64,000 nucleotides of DNA, taken from Pyricularia pennisetigena (Eukaryota; Ascomycota; Sordariomycetes; Magnaporthales; Pyriculariaceae). Below the pieces are notes generated by a model, which saw only the letters and a list, made by a program, of their open reading frames with translations, was not told where the DNA came from and searched no databases. The stretch covers positions 622,730-686,729 of the forward strand of contig NC_043744.1 of assembly GCF_004337985.1 (NCBI RefSeq). Direction: 5' to 3'. The translations under genes were made by a program, and so were the position numbers. Below are positions 22,627 to 35,513 of the stretch, in pieces; position 1 is the first letter of the stretch; each line of letters starts with the position of its first letter.

Positions 22627-25600
22627 GCTTTCGCACGCGGTTTTATTTATTTGGAAATGCGTTTAGCTCCTTTAATATATAATTGTTTTAATAACGTTAT
22701 TAATTTTTAAATTTTTTAGGAACGTAATACGTCGCGCTATAAGGAAAACCTACAGGAGGCGCGCCGAGGTAATAATATTTTCGCTATTTTAATTACCGTT
22801 TTAACCTTTTCCCCCGCTGCTTTTATGCGCCAGTTTTGCCCCGCGTATTCCCCACGTTTTATCGCCTTTACTATTACCACGCCCCGTCGACGTTTCGAAG
22901 TTTTTTTTTCGCGTTACCCCGTCGTATTTCGTTTTATTCGTACCCCGATTCGGTATATGTTTAGTTTTTCGCGCCCCCGTGCTCCTATTTCGTCGCGCCC
23001 TCGTATTTTTGGTCCTGGTATGGGCAAAAACCCGTTTTTTGGAAAATCCCGTCGTAAACTTTTTTTAATCGAAAATATTGCCCGACGTTATACCGCCCTG
23101 TTGCGGGAAATTAACCAATTCGTTAAACAGTGGGAATTCCCGGTTTTTAAAAACCACACGGAAAATAATAAAATAAAAAAGGAGGACGTTAAAATAAAAA
23201 AGGCAAATAAAAAAAAGGGAAACCTGGATAATAAATCGGAAGCGTATAATTCGGTTTTTAATTAATATTTTATCGCCGCGTAAAATTATCGTTTCGTTTT
23301 ATATACGTTAATTTCATTTAAAGATGGGGTGGGTGGGATGCGGCCACGCCGCCCCAAAAATGGGCGCGGTTTATATAGTCGTCGGTTTGTTTTTATTGCA
23401 TTTCGCCCCGGTAAAAGGTTCAATTTTGCGTATTTTTTCTACCGTACGTTTAATTAAATTAATATTTGTTTTGGGTTTACCGCGTCGTTTTTTTTCCGGG
23501 GAATTATCGATTTTTTAATTAATTATAGCAAATTTTTGGTCCGGTTAAATATTTAATTATTAACGTCGTTTCGATATTGGGATATTATTTATTTGGGCCG
23601 ACTTTTATTTTATTTCGAATTCGTCCAATGCCCGTATATTTTCCACCGTTATTACATTTTCCTACGTAAATTCGTCGTATTTTTTCCATTTTACCAAAAT
23701 TTTACGTTTGCGTCTTTTTTTATTACGTTTTTCGCGGCCAGAATTTCTTCCATTACTTATTTTTCCGCGGTTCCGTTATTTAAATTAAATGGGATTAATA
23801 ACGGGCCGGGTTTTATATCGGTACGAATTTGGGACGGTAATAAATCGTCCGCGGTTTTTTCGATTAATTCCACGTAGAAAATGGGGTGGATTCCTTTTAA
23901 AACGTTTAACGTAATTGTTAATAATATAAAAATCGTTATAACCGTATATTTATTCGCCACGAAATTAAATTTTTTATTCGGGCGATTAATTTTAACGTTC
24001 CGTCAATTGAGAAAAATTTTATCCCCTATTTTAAAACGGTCCGTTAATTTTCGTATTTTATTCGCGTTTTTTTTTGGACGTGGAACCCGGTTATCCGTTT
24101 GCCTATATTATCGGGACCGCGTTTTCCTTATATTTTAATAATAATTTATTAAAATTAATTCCCGTGGTTAACGAATTCCTATTATTCAACGTTAATTAAA
24201 CGGCGGGTAAATGTCCGGGCCAATTTATTTGGTCGAATACTACGAAAGCTTTTAAATAATATTGCATTTCCTAATTAGTCCGTTTTATATTTTCGTCCAT
24301 TTTTAGGTGGTAGGACGTCGATAATAATTGTAAAATTCCTATTTATCGGTACAATTCCGACCAAAAACCCTTTACCCAATCCGACCCCCGGTCCGATATA
24401 ATCGCGTTAAAAAAAACCTTTAAACCGCCACAAGGTGGAAACGAATTTTGCGGCGCAAATTTCGGTTTTTATCGAATCCATCGTTTTTAATTGGATATAT
24501 TTGGAAATTTATTAATTATAAACATTATATAACGCGGCGCGTCCGCACTATTACCTGGAAAATCCATTATAAAATTAATAAAAATTTGTTTTTAAAACCT
24601 ATCCGGTACTGGTAAAAATTATAATAATTTTTATTTGCGTCGTTTTAATGGTTTTATCCTGTGGTATATATCGTAATTGCGTACAAATCGTCGGACATAT
24701 TCGGCCATCCCGTCCCAATAATAAGTTCCTAATTGGGTAATTAAAAACGGTTTTTATATAATAACGTACCTCAAACGTTTATTAAATAATCCGTTATTTA
24801 TATTATCGTTTCGGTTTTGGGTGGGAATCGTTTTATATTTTGTTAAACCGCGCTACGTTTATAGGCGTATACCGGGTTTTTTTCCATTATTTCGTTTCAA
24901 AATCCTGTTATATAAAATTGTTGGAAAATAAATATTTTTTCCGGGACCGCCGGTAATATATTTTGTAATAATATTTGAAAAATACCGATTATAATTATAT
25001 TGGGTATTAGGCGTAATATTGTCGTTTTCCTTTTTTCGTTAATTTCGTCCTGCTCCCGTTTTAATAACGCGTCGGGGATTATCGCGTATTTCCCTGGTCG
25101 GTATTTTAAAATATAATTAAATTTGGATAGGATTTCGGCCCACCGCATTTACCGTTCCGACACCATTTTCGGTTTCGTAAAATATTTAAACGTTTTATAA
25201 TCCGTGAAAATAATCAAAAAGGAACGGATATTGCGTAATTCCGTTTTTTATATTTGCAAACAATGGACGACCGCGAGCAATTTTTTATTATAAAAAATAT
25301 AATTGCGTTGGACCGTCGTTAATTTAATAAAATGGAATATTATTGGTTTTTATAACCCGTCCTTCTTTTTTTATACCAATACCCCCCCCGATAATTGCGC
25401 CGGAATAATCCGTTTTTATTTTCGTTTCCGTTTCGTCGTTCCATTGGGTTAATATTAGCGTTTATAAAAATGTTTGTTTAAATGTTTTAAAAATAACCTC
25501 CTCCTCCGCCGTCCATTTAAACTGTATTTTTTTTTAGTAAATCGAAATAAGGGCGCCGTTAAACCCGAATACCCGTTTATAAAATCCCGGTAAAAATATG

Positions 25601-28149
25601 CGAATTTTAGGAAACCGCGCAGTTTTCGTAATTTCGTCGGGTTTTCCCATTCCCGGATCGCGCGTAATTTTTCCGGATCGGCTTCCACGCCTATATTAAC
25701 GTATATCATAAACCCTAAAAACTTAACGGAAATAATTGCGAACGCGTTTTTATTAAAATCCAAATTTAAACCCGCCTTTTTTAATTTTCCCAAAATATGG
25801 GTAACTTTCCGCCAATAATCCGTTTTAAAACCGGACGTATAAATTGAAATATCGTCCAAATATATTAATATATAATCGTCCAATATATTCCCGAGGACGC
25901 CGTTAATATATCGCTGGAACGTCGCCGGGGCGCCCGCTCATCCGAATAAGTATATTAACCATTCGAATAACCCGAATTTTGTGCGAAAAGCTATAAGGTG
26001 TTTATCCTTTTTAACCACGCGTAATTTATGGAAAACTGCGCGCACGTTTATTTTAGTAAACCATTTTGCTCCGGATAAAAAACGGAATATTTTTGTAATT
26101 AATAGTAAAAAATACCGGTCCTATATTATAATAGCGTTAAATACCTTATAATCGACGTATAAACGCCATCCTCCAAAAGTTTTCCGGACTATTAAAACCG
26201 GGGTTGCGGTTAACGACGCGTTTATTCGGATTTATTTTTTATCCATTATATCGATTATTTGTCGCCGCAATTCCAGCAATTAATCGCGCGGTATATAATA
26301 TAACCGTCCTTATAATAACGGCGGGGATTTACCGTCGTTATCCTTTTAAATCCGGATATAATAATCCAATTCGCTTTTATACGGGGGTAAAACCGAAATT
26401 TTACCGTCGTCAAATAGGTTTTCGAAACTTTTTAATTTTGCGGGTAACGTCGCCGGGGGCCTTACATCGTTTTTATTTACCGCCGATAAAGTTAGGACCC
26501 GGATTATATTTCGTAACGAAATAAAAGCGAATTCCATTTGTTCGTTCGTATTTTTTTTCGTTTTTCGGGCCGCGGCCAGGAATACGTTGCCCATAACCAC
26601 CGTAAATTTCCTGTTTTTTGGACGCAGGGACAGCTCCTATACGAATAAACTTTTAACGGATTTTATTTTTAATTTTTCCTAATTTAAATTAAATACCATT
26701 TTTCGGTAGGTTATCCAGGGGAATCCCAGGAATAAATCATGCGTTAATCCCGGGATTATAGAAAAGGATATTAGCGCGGATTAACCGTCGATATTTACGT
26801 CGCAATTACCCATTTTTCGTATATCGGTTCGTGTTCGTCCCGTTACCGTGCCCAACCGGCGGATTTATGGTAAAAAAACCTTTATTATTCCCAATTTTTC
26901 GGTATAATTTTTGTTTATAACCGCGTAATATTCGCATTTTAAATCCATTTATATAACAATAAATTTCGTTAAATTAATTAAAACCGGGATAAGGAATGGT
27001 CGCCTATTTATTATAATTTATATTTTTTTTAATTATTTTTTCCGAATTATATTTATTAACGTATTATAGGATGGTCCGGGCCCGTCGCGTCGGTTTTTTT
27101 CAGGTTAAAATTATGGTTCAAAATTAATTTTTTCCCTTTTCGGGGTCGTTTGGCGTTAAACGTATAACCGGTACGAATTAGTAATTTTGGGCGTAATGGG
27201 AGGCGGACCCGCAACGGAAATAAACCTTTATTTTACGGCGTCGTTGGAATTTTTAAACGGGTATTTATAAAACCCGATTTTTCTTTTTATTTCCATCCAA
27301 TCGGCGCCTTTTTCGTTTTTTACCAACGTTATAACGGTTTCGGCCAATTTTTATCGCTAATACGCCCGTTATTATTATATTTTTTAAATTTATTTATAAA
27401 GAATTTGGAAAAGGGGCGTTCCGTTTTTCACCGAAACGTTTATCCAAATCGATAACCTCCAAATCCTGGGCGATATAGCGGTATATGGCGATAAGTCCGT
27501 GGTAAAAATTGGAAACGATACCTTTTCCTACCGACGCCTCCTTTATCCGGTTAACGACCCGGAAACGCAAATAATCGGCCCGTATTTCGTTTAATTATTC
27601 CAGGCCCCGGCCATAATAAAAAAACGTTCGAATTTGGTAAAAAAATATACGAACGATTCGCCGTATTATATTCGGAATATTTTTAATTCGGCGAAGGTTT
27701 GGGTTTTTTGATAAAAATCGTCGTACGTATATCCCAAATATTTAATAAAATCCTCGTAATTATACTTTTTTCCTATACCCTTTATTTCGTAAAAAAAACG
27801 GACGATATTTTATATTATCGTGGTAAAATTAAATTATATGTATTCGAATTAATCGCGCTAAATCCTAACAAATTCCGCGTCGCGTATTAAATTATACGAA
27901 ATAATTTAATTCCAAATTGTGAACGCAGCCGGTACGCCGTCGTATAATGGGGGGTTATATAAAAGTTTTTTTTAGGGCGTTGGTTTTGCGCGATCGCGCC
28001 TGCGTTTAAGGAATGTAATTGCATTTAAGCGATGCGTTTTTCCAATATCGCGATATTCGCGACCAGGTTTTGGTAAAAATCGTAAATTGCCCTTCCCGGG
28101 CCTGGTTTTGGGTTAATTATTATCGTGTTTAATTTCGAACGTTAGTAAA

Positions 28150-28336
28150 TATTATAAAGTAAACCAACGGTGTTAAACCGTTAAATATCTTTATTAGTAT
28201 TATTACTAACGTTGGGGAAAAAGGGAAGAAAAAATATATATCCCGGTCGTGGTAATATCCTTCCCTTTAAATATTGTCCCTAACCCGCTCTTGTATTTTA
28301 TTACGTAATACGTACCTTAAATACGAATCCATAACA
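28150..28336 (-). repeat. gypsy-G 5' LTR of copy 3
   Basis: Reverse complement of the 188-bp LTR, ending CGAATCCATAACA on the plus strand. The bases beyond (ATAAT) do not match the left flank of copy 2. Confidence 0.85.
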
Positions 28337-31330
28337 ATAATATGCTATAAGGTAATCGTTATAAAGGGTAAAAACTACCGCTGGCTCGGTATTGAATTTT
28401 GTTTCAACTTTACAATTAAATAATTCGGTGGTGGTATATATTTCGTAAATGTTTATTATTTTGCGTCGTCGTGGGGAGAAATCGTGGATTATTTTTTGGT
28501 TAAAATGTAATCCGCAATTATTTTAAAACATATTTCACCCAAATAATTTTTATATATTTGGGATATTTTATATCCAAAATTGGGTGGTTTCCGACAATTG
28601 GATTAATTGGTCCTATAAAATTTTATATTTATAATCGAAATAATAATCCGGGGAACTGCATTAATTGGTCGTTTCGGTATAAATTCATGGGTTTTTATAT
28701 ATATATATATATATATAGGGGTTATTTTCCTTTGCTATATTGTATAAATTTGAAAATATTACCTTTTTTCGTTAAATGCGTTTTTAATTCGTTATTGGGT
28801 TTGTTTATTGGGGTTTGTTGGATTATTCGGATGCGGTGGGTTTATTTTAATAGTTTTGGTGTTTAATTTTTTCTAAATTATTTAATTCCGTAGGTTCGGG
28901 TAATTTGGGGGTTTATTTGCCTAATTATACTAGGGATTTAAATGTTATAAATACGCGGTTTCCTATTATTAAGGTCCGGGTATTTTTAAACTTTTGGGGG
29001 TATTATTTTGCGTCCATTTTGGCGCTATTATGGGTTATACAATTGTCGTCGTAATATATAGTCCAGTTTATTAGGTTATATTGGTCCGGTTATATTTACT
29101 AATGGGTGGTGGCGTTTAATTTTCGTAATTTTTTTGGAGTCGGGGGTGTTGTTTTGGTGTCCAATTATAAAATCAGGGTATAAACCTGGAATGTTTTTGG
29201 GAGAAAATTTGGCGATATTTACCGGTTTATTGCATTTAAAATTTTAAAAAGAAAGTTATATAATAAATTGTAAAATAAATATATCCGTATAAAGTAAATA
29301 TATATAAGGGGAAAAAGGTCATTTTTATAAATAGGATAAATAGAGGTAAAAATTGTATGAATGGTTGAATAAATCGAAAGATCGATCGATAGATCGATCG
29401 ATAAATAGATGGATCAATGGATAAAACTTCCTTTAATTTTAAGGCGGGAAACCTTTCCCTATTTATCTGCAAAAGTATTGCATATGGTAATCCATGTATT
29501 ACAAATCCACGTATTAAGGTTTGCATTTTATTTTCCCAATTAGGATAAAATAAAACAACGCTTTAGCGTTCACTTATTTATATATGTGGTTATTTTGAAC
29601 GTTTTATATATAAAACGTTGTATAACGCAATCTTTAAAACCTTACCTGTATTTATGTCATGCGTTTTATTTTTACCAAAATAGGTGTTTGCCTGTGGATC
29701 GTATGATTTGCAAATGATTTGCGTTCATTTTTTCTGCCCAAATAAGTCAAAAGTATATATGCATAAATTGTGTGCAATTATATTACATTATTTAATTAAT
29801 ACACGTTATATATTGCATAAAGGTTATGCCATATTGTGCATAATAATTATACATTATTGTGCATAATTATGCATCGTAGTATTTACTACGTGTTTAAGCT
29901 TATAATATAAATTTATTGTTTTTTTATGCATTGCATAATATTTATACATAATTGTGCATAATTATACATCGTAGTATATATTACGTATTTAAATTTATTA
30001 TATAAATTTATTATCCTTATATAAGATATTTGCTATTTTTTGGATTTTTGCGAAATTTTTTTATGCTGCGTCGCGTTAAAATCCATAAATCCGTTATATA
30101 TTGCCTAGGAAATATTATATTGGCGAAGCTGTTTAAACTATTAATATTTGTGTCCTATATTAGTTTGTCGTAAAATTGGGCCCTATGCGTTGCGTTTTTC
30201 GCGTCGTTTTAATTTTCGTTTATAAAATCGGTTATCGATTTTAATTGCTAATTTTACGTACTCGGTTAAAACGTCGGGTCGTTTTTTTTTTTAACAAATT
30301 CGTTTTTAACCCTTGTTTCAAATTCCGTATTAAGACGTACAATTAAGGTTTCCGGGCTTTATAATAATTTGGCGGTAATTTGTCGAAATTTACTTGTATA
30401 ATTAAATACCGATTTAATTTCGGTAAAACGCACCAATCTACGTTTAACCGTGCGTTTTTCGTTTGTATTACCGAATATTCCTTTAAAATATTTTTCGGAA
30501 TTTTTATAATCGTCGAAAATGCGGTAAATTTTAATTTTACGGTTTGTTTTTTTATCGTGGTCCAAATAATCTCGTAAAAGTGGTTCGAACCAAGCGAATA
30601 TATCGCCTTTGATTAGCGGAATTGCGTAGGAAACCCTATTTGCGTTATTATCGAAATTATTTTCGTTAAAGTAAAGGTAGGCCCGGGTTTTTATAAGGAA
30701 TTCCTGCAAAATATTTGGGGTATTATTGTAAAATAATAGCATAGGGTATTTAATATAGTTCCTATTAATTCGATTAATTTATTCGGTTATTCGTTCCTAG
30801 AATTGTCGATTTTCCGCTTAAAACGTCGCGATTATTTGGCCCAAGGCGTTAGCGTTGGCCGGACCGTAAATGGTAAAGGGGGTTTAAAGGGTGGTTTTAT
30901 TGGAAAATATCGTTTCGGCGATATATTTGGTATATTTGAAAGCAAAATATTAAACAAAAGTAATTAAAGGATTACGATTAAAATATCGGGTAATTTGTGT
31001 TTGGGGTAAATTATAGTAAATTAAAGCAGTTAAGCGTTTTAATTGGGTAATTGGGGTTTTAATAATTGGGGTGAAATTATAATCGTTTTTAACAAATATT
31101 AAATTAATTAAAATATAAAATTGGTTGTTGTTTAATAATCCTAAAATCGAATCTATTTATATGGTAATAAATGTGCTTTTATATAATTAGATAATTATTC
31201 CATATAAATAATTATAATTATTTTGGGGTAATTATGGTTAGGGGTAATTACTTTTTTAGCAGTAACCGCAATCACCTTTTCCCGGTAATCGGGTTAAGGT
31301 TCCTTATTTTATTATTACGTGACCTGGTGT
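28337..31330 (-). pseudogene. Second Gypsy family: Gag relic and degraded remainder
   Basis: The frame at 30,359-30,742 (minus, 127 codons) is a fungal Ty3/Gypsy Gag of a different kind from gypsy-G: TPNILQEFLIKTRAYLYF, IKGDIFAWFEPLLRDYL and VKRRLVRFTEIKSVFNYTSKF. Downstream, to about 30,030, Gag continues with stops. LTR-A (29,242-30,021) interrupts it. The remaining 28,337-29,241 is AT-rich, contains a (TA)n run at 28,699-28,718 and gives no clear domain; by position it may be the Gag tail or protease of this element. Base changes fit RIP. Confidence 0.6.
29242..30021 (-). repeat. LTR-A solo copy (minus), TSD TAARA
   Basis: Reverse LTR-A, strongly mutated, from TTTTAAAAAGAAAG to TATCCTTATA. 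TAAAA precedes and TAAGA follows, consistent with a TSD plus one RIP change. The conserved short frame remains open and runs on to 96 codons (29,236-29,526). Confidence 0.75.
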
Positions 31331-31439
31331 ATCCTAATCCTTGTTCGTGTTTCGAAATTTCCGCCAATTCCCGACTAGGTTCCGACACTCCTTTTTTTGC
31401 CCAATAGTGTCGGTCGCAATCCTGGTCGTAACAATTGGT

Positions 31440-32977
31440 TGAAAAAAACGCATTCGTTCCGATCTGAGGACAATTTGTCGCATTTCGCCGTTCATGGCGG
31501 TACTACCAGCGATAATTTGTAGCATTTCACCGCTTATAGCGGGTATATACACTGTATTCGCACTATAATAGAAAAAACACTATAACTTCAATATGCAATA
31601 AAATAATTAAATATAAAACTAAATAATAATCATAAAAATATAAAATAACCTGCGTTAATTTGGTTGGAATTATGAAAATAATAGGCTTATATTATAAGCT
31701 TAAACACGTAATATATATTACGATACATAATTATACACAATTATGCATAATTATTATGCAGTGCATAAAGAATAATAAGCTTATATTATAAGCTTAAATA
31801 CGTAATATATACTACGATACATAATTATCCATAATTATGCATAAATATTATGCAATGCAGAAAAGAATAATAAGCTTATATTATAGGTTTGAGCACGTAG
31901 TAAATACTACGATGCATAATTATGCACAATGATATATAATTATTATGCACAATAATGCATCCTTAATATGCATAACAATGTATAATTAATATGCAAAAAT
32001 AATATATAATTAATATGCACAGTAATGTACAATTATTATCCATAATACTGCATAACCTTTATGCAATGTATAACGTGTATTAATCAAATAATGCAATACA
32101 ATTGCATACAATTTATGAATATACACTTTTGACCTATTTGGGCAAAAGAAATGAACGCAAATCATTTGCAGATTATACGATCCATAGGCAAACCTGTTTT
32201 GGTAAAAATAAAACGCATAATATAAATACAGGTAAGGTTTTAAAGATTGCCTTATGCAACGTTTCAAATATGAGACGTTTAAAAAAACCACATATATAAA
32301 TAGGTAAACGCTAAAGCGTTGTTTTATTTTATCCTAGTTGGGAAAATAAAATGCAAACCTTAATACGTGGATTTGTAATACATAGATTGCCACATGCAAT
32401 ACTTTTGCAAATAAATAGGGAAAGGTTTCCCGCTTTAAAATTAAAGGAAGTTTTATAATCTATTTATCGATTTATTTATCCATCGATCTCTCGATTTATT
32501 CAACTATTAATACAATTTTTACTTTTATTTATCTTACTTATAAAAGTGACTTTTTTTCCCTTTATATATATCTACTTTATACGGATATATTTATTTTACA
32601 ATTTATTATATAACCTTTTTTTTAACAGGAATTTGGTCATTCTTCCCTTTAACGCCGCATTTTTATAACCACTTTATTTGAAAAGATATTCAAATTTCTA
32701 GTAAAATTTGTAATTTCTTTTTATATTTAAATATTATTTTAAATAATGGTATATACTGTTAATTTAAGTTTATATTAAAATATTTACAGTTTAAAGGATT
32801 CAAACTCCAAAATGCATACAGTTATCGGTTAAAACAAAAGTTTTATTAATATTCCTACATTAACTGATAATTTATCGAAAGACTGAGTAATTTACGCAAA
32901 TATTGGTTAATTTGAAATGAGCTTTAATCTATTTATTATTTTATAGATTTATATAAAAATATTATTTTACTTTTATA
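31440..32977 (+). mobile_element. T element copy T0 (left end decayed)
   Basis: Contains the subterminal module TGAGGACAATTTGTCGCATT (31,456 onward) repeated in variant form near 31,510 and the interior seen in other T copies (32,633-32,970). LTR-A is inserted at 31,671 with TSD GGAAT. The left terminus is not recognisable. Confidence 0.6.
31671..32627 (+). repeat. LTR-A solo copy, TSD GGAAT
   Basis: TATGAAAATA to CCTTTTTTTTAACA, 957 bp, with GGAAT at 31,666-31,670 and 32,628-32,632. Removing it restores a contiguous T-element interior. Confidence 0.9.
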
Positions 32978-33508
32978 GGAGAAATAAATTTATATTATAA
33001 GCTTCAGCAATTAGTAAATACTACGATGCACCATTATGCATAATCATAATGGAATGTATAACGTATATTAAATAAATAATGCAATACAATTGCATAAGAT
33101 TTATGCATGTACCATTTTGACCTATTTGTGCAAAAGAAATAAACGCAGATTATACGCAAATTATGCATTTTAGATACGATCCGCAGGCAAGCCTATTTTG
33201 GTAAAAATAAACGCATAATATAAATATAAATAAGGTTTTGAAAAATGCGTTATAAAACGTTTCAAACATGAAACGTTCAAATTAACCACATATATAAATA
33301 GGTAAACGCTAATACGTTGTTTCTTTCATCCTAATTGGCAAAATAAAATGCAAACCTTAATACGTGGATTTGTAATACATGGATTGCCACATGCAATACT
33401 TTTGCAAATAAATAGGGAAAAACTTCCCGCCTTAGAATTAGAGGATGTTTAAAGGATTTATCAATTTATCCATCGATTTATCCATCCATCGATCTATTTA
33501 TTACATTA
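32978..33508 (+). repeat. Old truncated LTR-A
   Basis: Starts in the U3 palindrome modules (AAATTTATATTATAAGCTTC) and runs through TATA motif and the conserved short frame (33,349 onward, 34 codons to TAA) to a CCATCGAT simple repeat. The 3' end is missing. More diverged than other copies, with indels. Confidence 0.75.
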
Positions 33509-35343
33509 ATTTCAATGCTTAAACTAGACCCCCCTGCTTCGCAGTGGGGACCAAGCGTTCCATATACCTTTTAACCACATGGTTTTTCGACCAATTACAT
33601 TGGCCGAAAAGATCGCGCTCGTTCTAGTTTGAGGACATTTTGTCGCATTTCGCCGTTTATGGCGGTACTACCAACGATAATATGTCGCATTTCGCCGTTT
33701 ATAGCGGTATTATTAATAATATACCTAATGTTGCAATAACGCTAATAATCATTTTATTAATATAAGGTTAATTTGTGCCATTTTGCCGTTTGTAACCGGT
33801 ATATATAATGTATTCGCCCTATAATAGCAAAAAAAATGGTATAACTATAACAAGCAATTGAATATTCGAATTAAAATAAAAATAAAACTTTTAAAAATAT
33901 AAACTAACCTGCGTTCGATTAATTAGAGCTTGGTAATTCTTCCTATTATAACTGCGTTCTTTAAGCCAGTATATTGAAAAAGATATTTAAATATTTAGTA
34001 AAATTTGTAATTCGTTATTATATTTAATAATTATTTTATAAAATGGTATATAATATTAATTTGAGCTCAAATTATAATATTTACAATTAAAGGACCTAAG
34101 CGCCAAAATGCATGCATTTATCGTTTAAAAGAAAAGATTTATCAATATTTATATATTAACTAATATTTTGTTAAAAAACGAAATCATTTAAGCGAATATT
34201 GGTAAAATTGGAAAATGTTTAAATCTATCCCTTCTTTTATATATTTATATATTAATTTTATTTGACTTTCTTTTTATAAATTTTATTTAATTAAGGAAAA
34301 CAAAAATTGGGAAATAACAAAAATTTAGCATTTTTGTATATAAAATAGTAAAATAAGCGGGTACTATAAATCGGATTCCACTTTAACGTTTGTTTATATA
34401 CGTAAACCACTCCTTAAAAATTTGGTTTTATCGATGTTAAAATTGGTAAAAATATATAACCGTTTCGATTGTAAATTATATACAAAATTAGATATGTTTT
34501 ACCTATCCGCTTATTTAACGGCTTATATAATTGGATATATGTACTTAATTGTAATATTATATTATATATATATATATGCCACCCCGTACGTGCAAAATGA
34601 ATAAAGTCTGGCTGCAAAACAGAATAATATCAAATTAATGAAATCAAGCAAGAAATCGATAAAAAATATACATTTAGCATTTTTTTATAAAAACTCTTTC
34701 TAAAGCGTATACTATAAAATGGATCCACCGGGGAGGTTTGTTTATATACCTCATCCAATCCTTGTAAATTTGCTATTATTATCGTTAAAATTGGTAAAAA
34801 TATAAACGAATTTCAATCTTGAAATATATATAAAAATGTGTATACTTTACCTATCCGCTTATTTAACAATGTATATAATCCGGGTAATACACCAAAAGCT
34901 TGGTATAACGGTATATATATTTACACGACCCTCCACGTCCAACGATTATAAAATTTGGCTAAGAAATGAAAATAATATTAAAAAAAATCGAAAATCGAAA
35001 AAAAATCGAAAAAACAATACCGCTATAAACGGATTGAGGGCAGGTGGTATCCAATTCCGCTGTTATAACAAATAAAAAAATAAATTAAATCGCTGCGAAT
35101 AACAGTGTTAAACGCTATTTTCAACGATGTTTTCTTTTTTCAATATTTTGCGTGGTTGTGGAATAATAAGGGAGTGTCGGTCGAAAAAAGGCGAAAAATA
35201 CCGCCATGAACGGCGAAAATCGACAAATTGTCCTCAAACCTGAATTAAAGCGTTCTTTGGATGGACCCACAGGTACGTTGCAAAACCGCAATTGAGCCAC
35301 GCTTATTTGTGGAGCTCTGGGCTTCAGGGATGAGCCCTGAAAC
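33509..35343 (+). mobile_element. T element copy T1, full length (1,835 bp)
   Basis: Non-autonomous element of unknown class. Left end ATTTCAATGCTTAAAC, right end GGGCTTCAGGGATGAGCCCTGAAAC, both flanked by TA. Left subterminal part has three variants of TTGTCGCATTTCGCCGTT (33,650-33,800); the right end has the inverted form ACCGCCATGAACGGCGAAAA (35,201-35,220). The interior has two related ~360-bp halves starting TTTAGCATTTTT (near 34,325 and 34,673). No transposase frame. Confidence 0.65.
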
Positions 35344-35389
35344 TATTATTAAATTAACTACAAATTTCTGCTTGACATAAAACCAAACG

Positions 35390-35513
35390 TCAACTATTAA
35401 TACAATTTTTACCTTTATTTTACTTATAAAAAAATAACCTTTTTTCCCCTTATATATATTTACCTTATAGATATATCTACCTCACAATTCATTATATAAT
35501 TTTCCTTTTAACA
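35390..35513 (+). repeat. LTR-A 3'-end fragment
   Basis: Only the last ~125 bases of LTR-A remain, from the ACAATTTTTACC block through TTATATATATTTACC to TTTTCCTTTTAACA. It separates T1 from T2. Confidence 0.75.

Larger units (their letters stand above)
21474..28336 (-). mobile_element. gypsy-G copy 3, inverted, lacking its 3' LTR
   Basis: Minus-strand element: 5' LTR at 28,150-28,336, Gag about 28,090-27,050, protease-like motif near 26,930, RT 26,600-25,500 with YLDD near 25,865, RNase H to about 25,000, integrase about 24,900-24,000, chromodomain about 23,750-23,590, then a 3' region to 21,474. The most intact frame is 25,455-25,883 (142 codons; RT thumb and RH border, KLRGFLKFAYFYRDFINGYSG). 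It retains about 1 kb at 22,130-23,150 that copy 1 lacks. No 3' LTR is present; LTR-A abuts directly. Confidence 0.85.

Noticed and set aside
22825..23265. 146-codon plus-strand frame in gypsy-G copy 3
   Set aside because: It is antisense to the element, Arg/Phe-rich and then Lys-rich, as expected from reading purine/pyrimidine-biased DNA; no domain seen.
28558..28866. 102-codon frame with (Tyr-Ile)n
   Set aside because: Contains a (TA)n run and Asn/Tyr/Ile-rich filler of AT-rich DNA; no domain.
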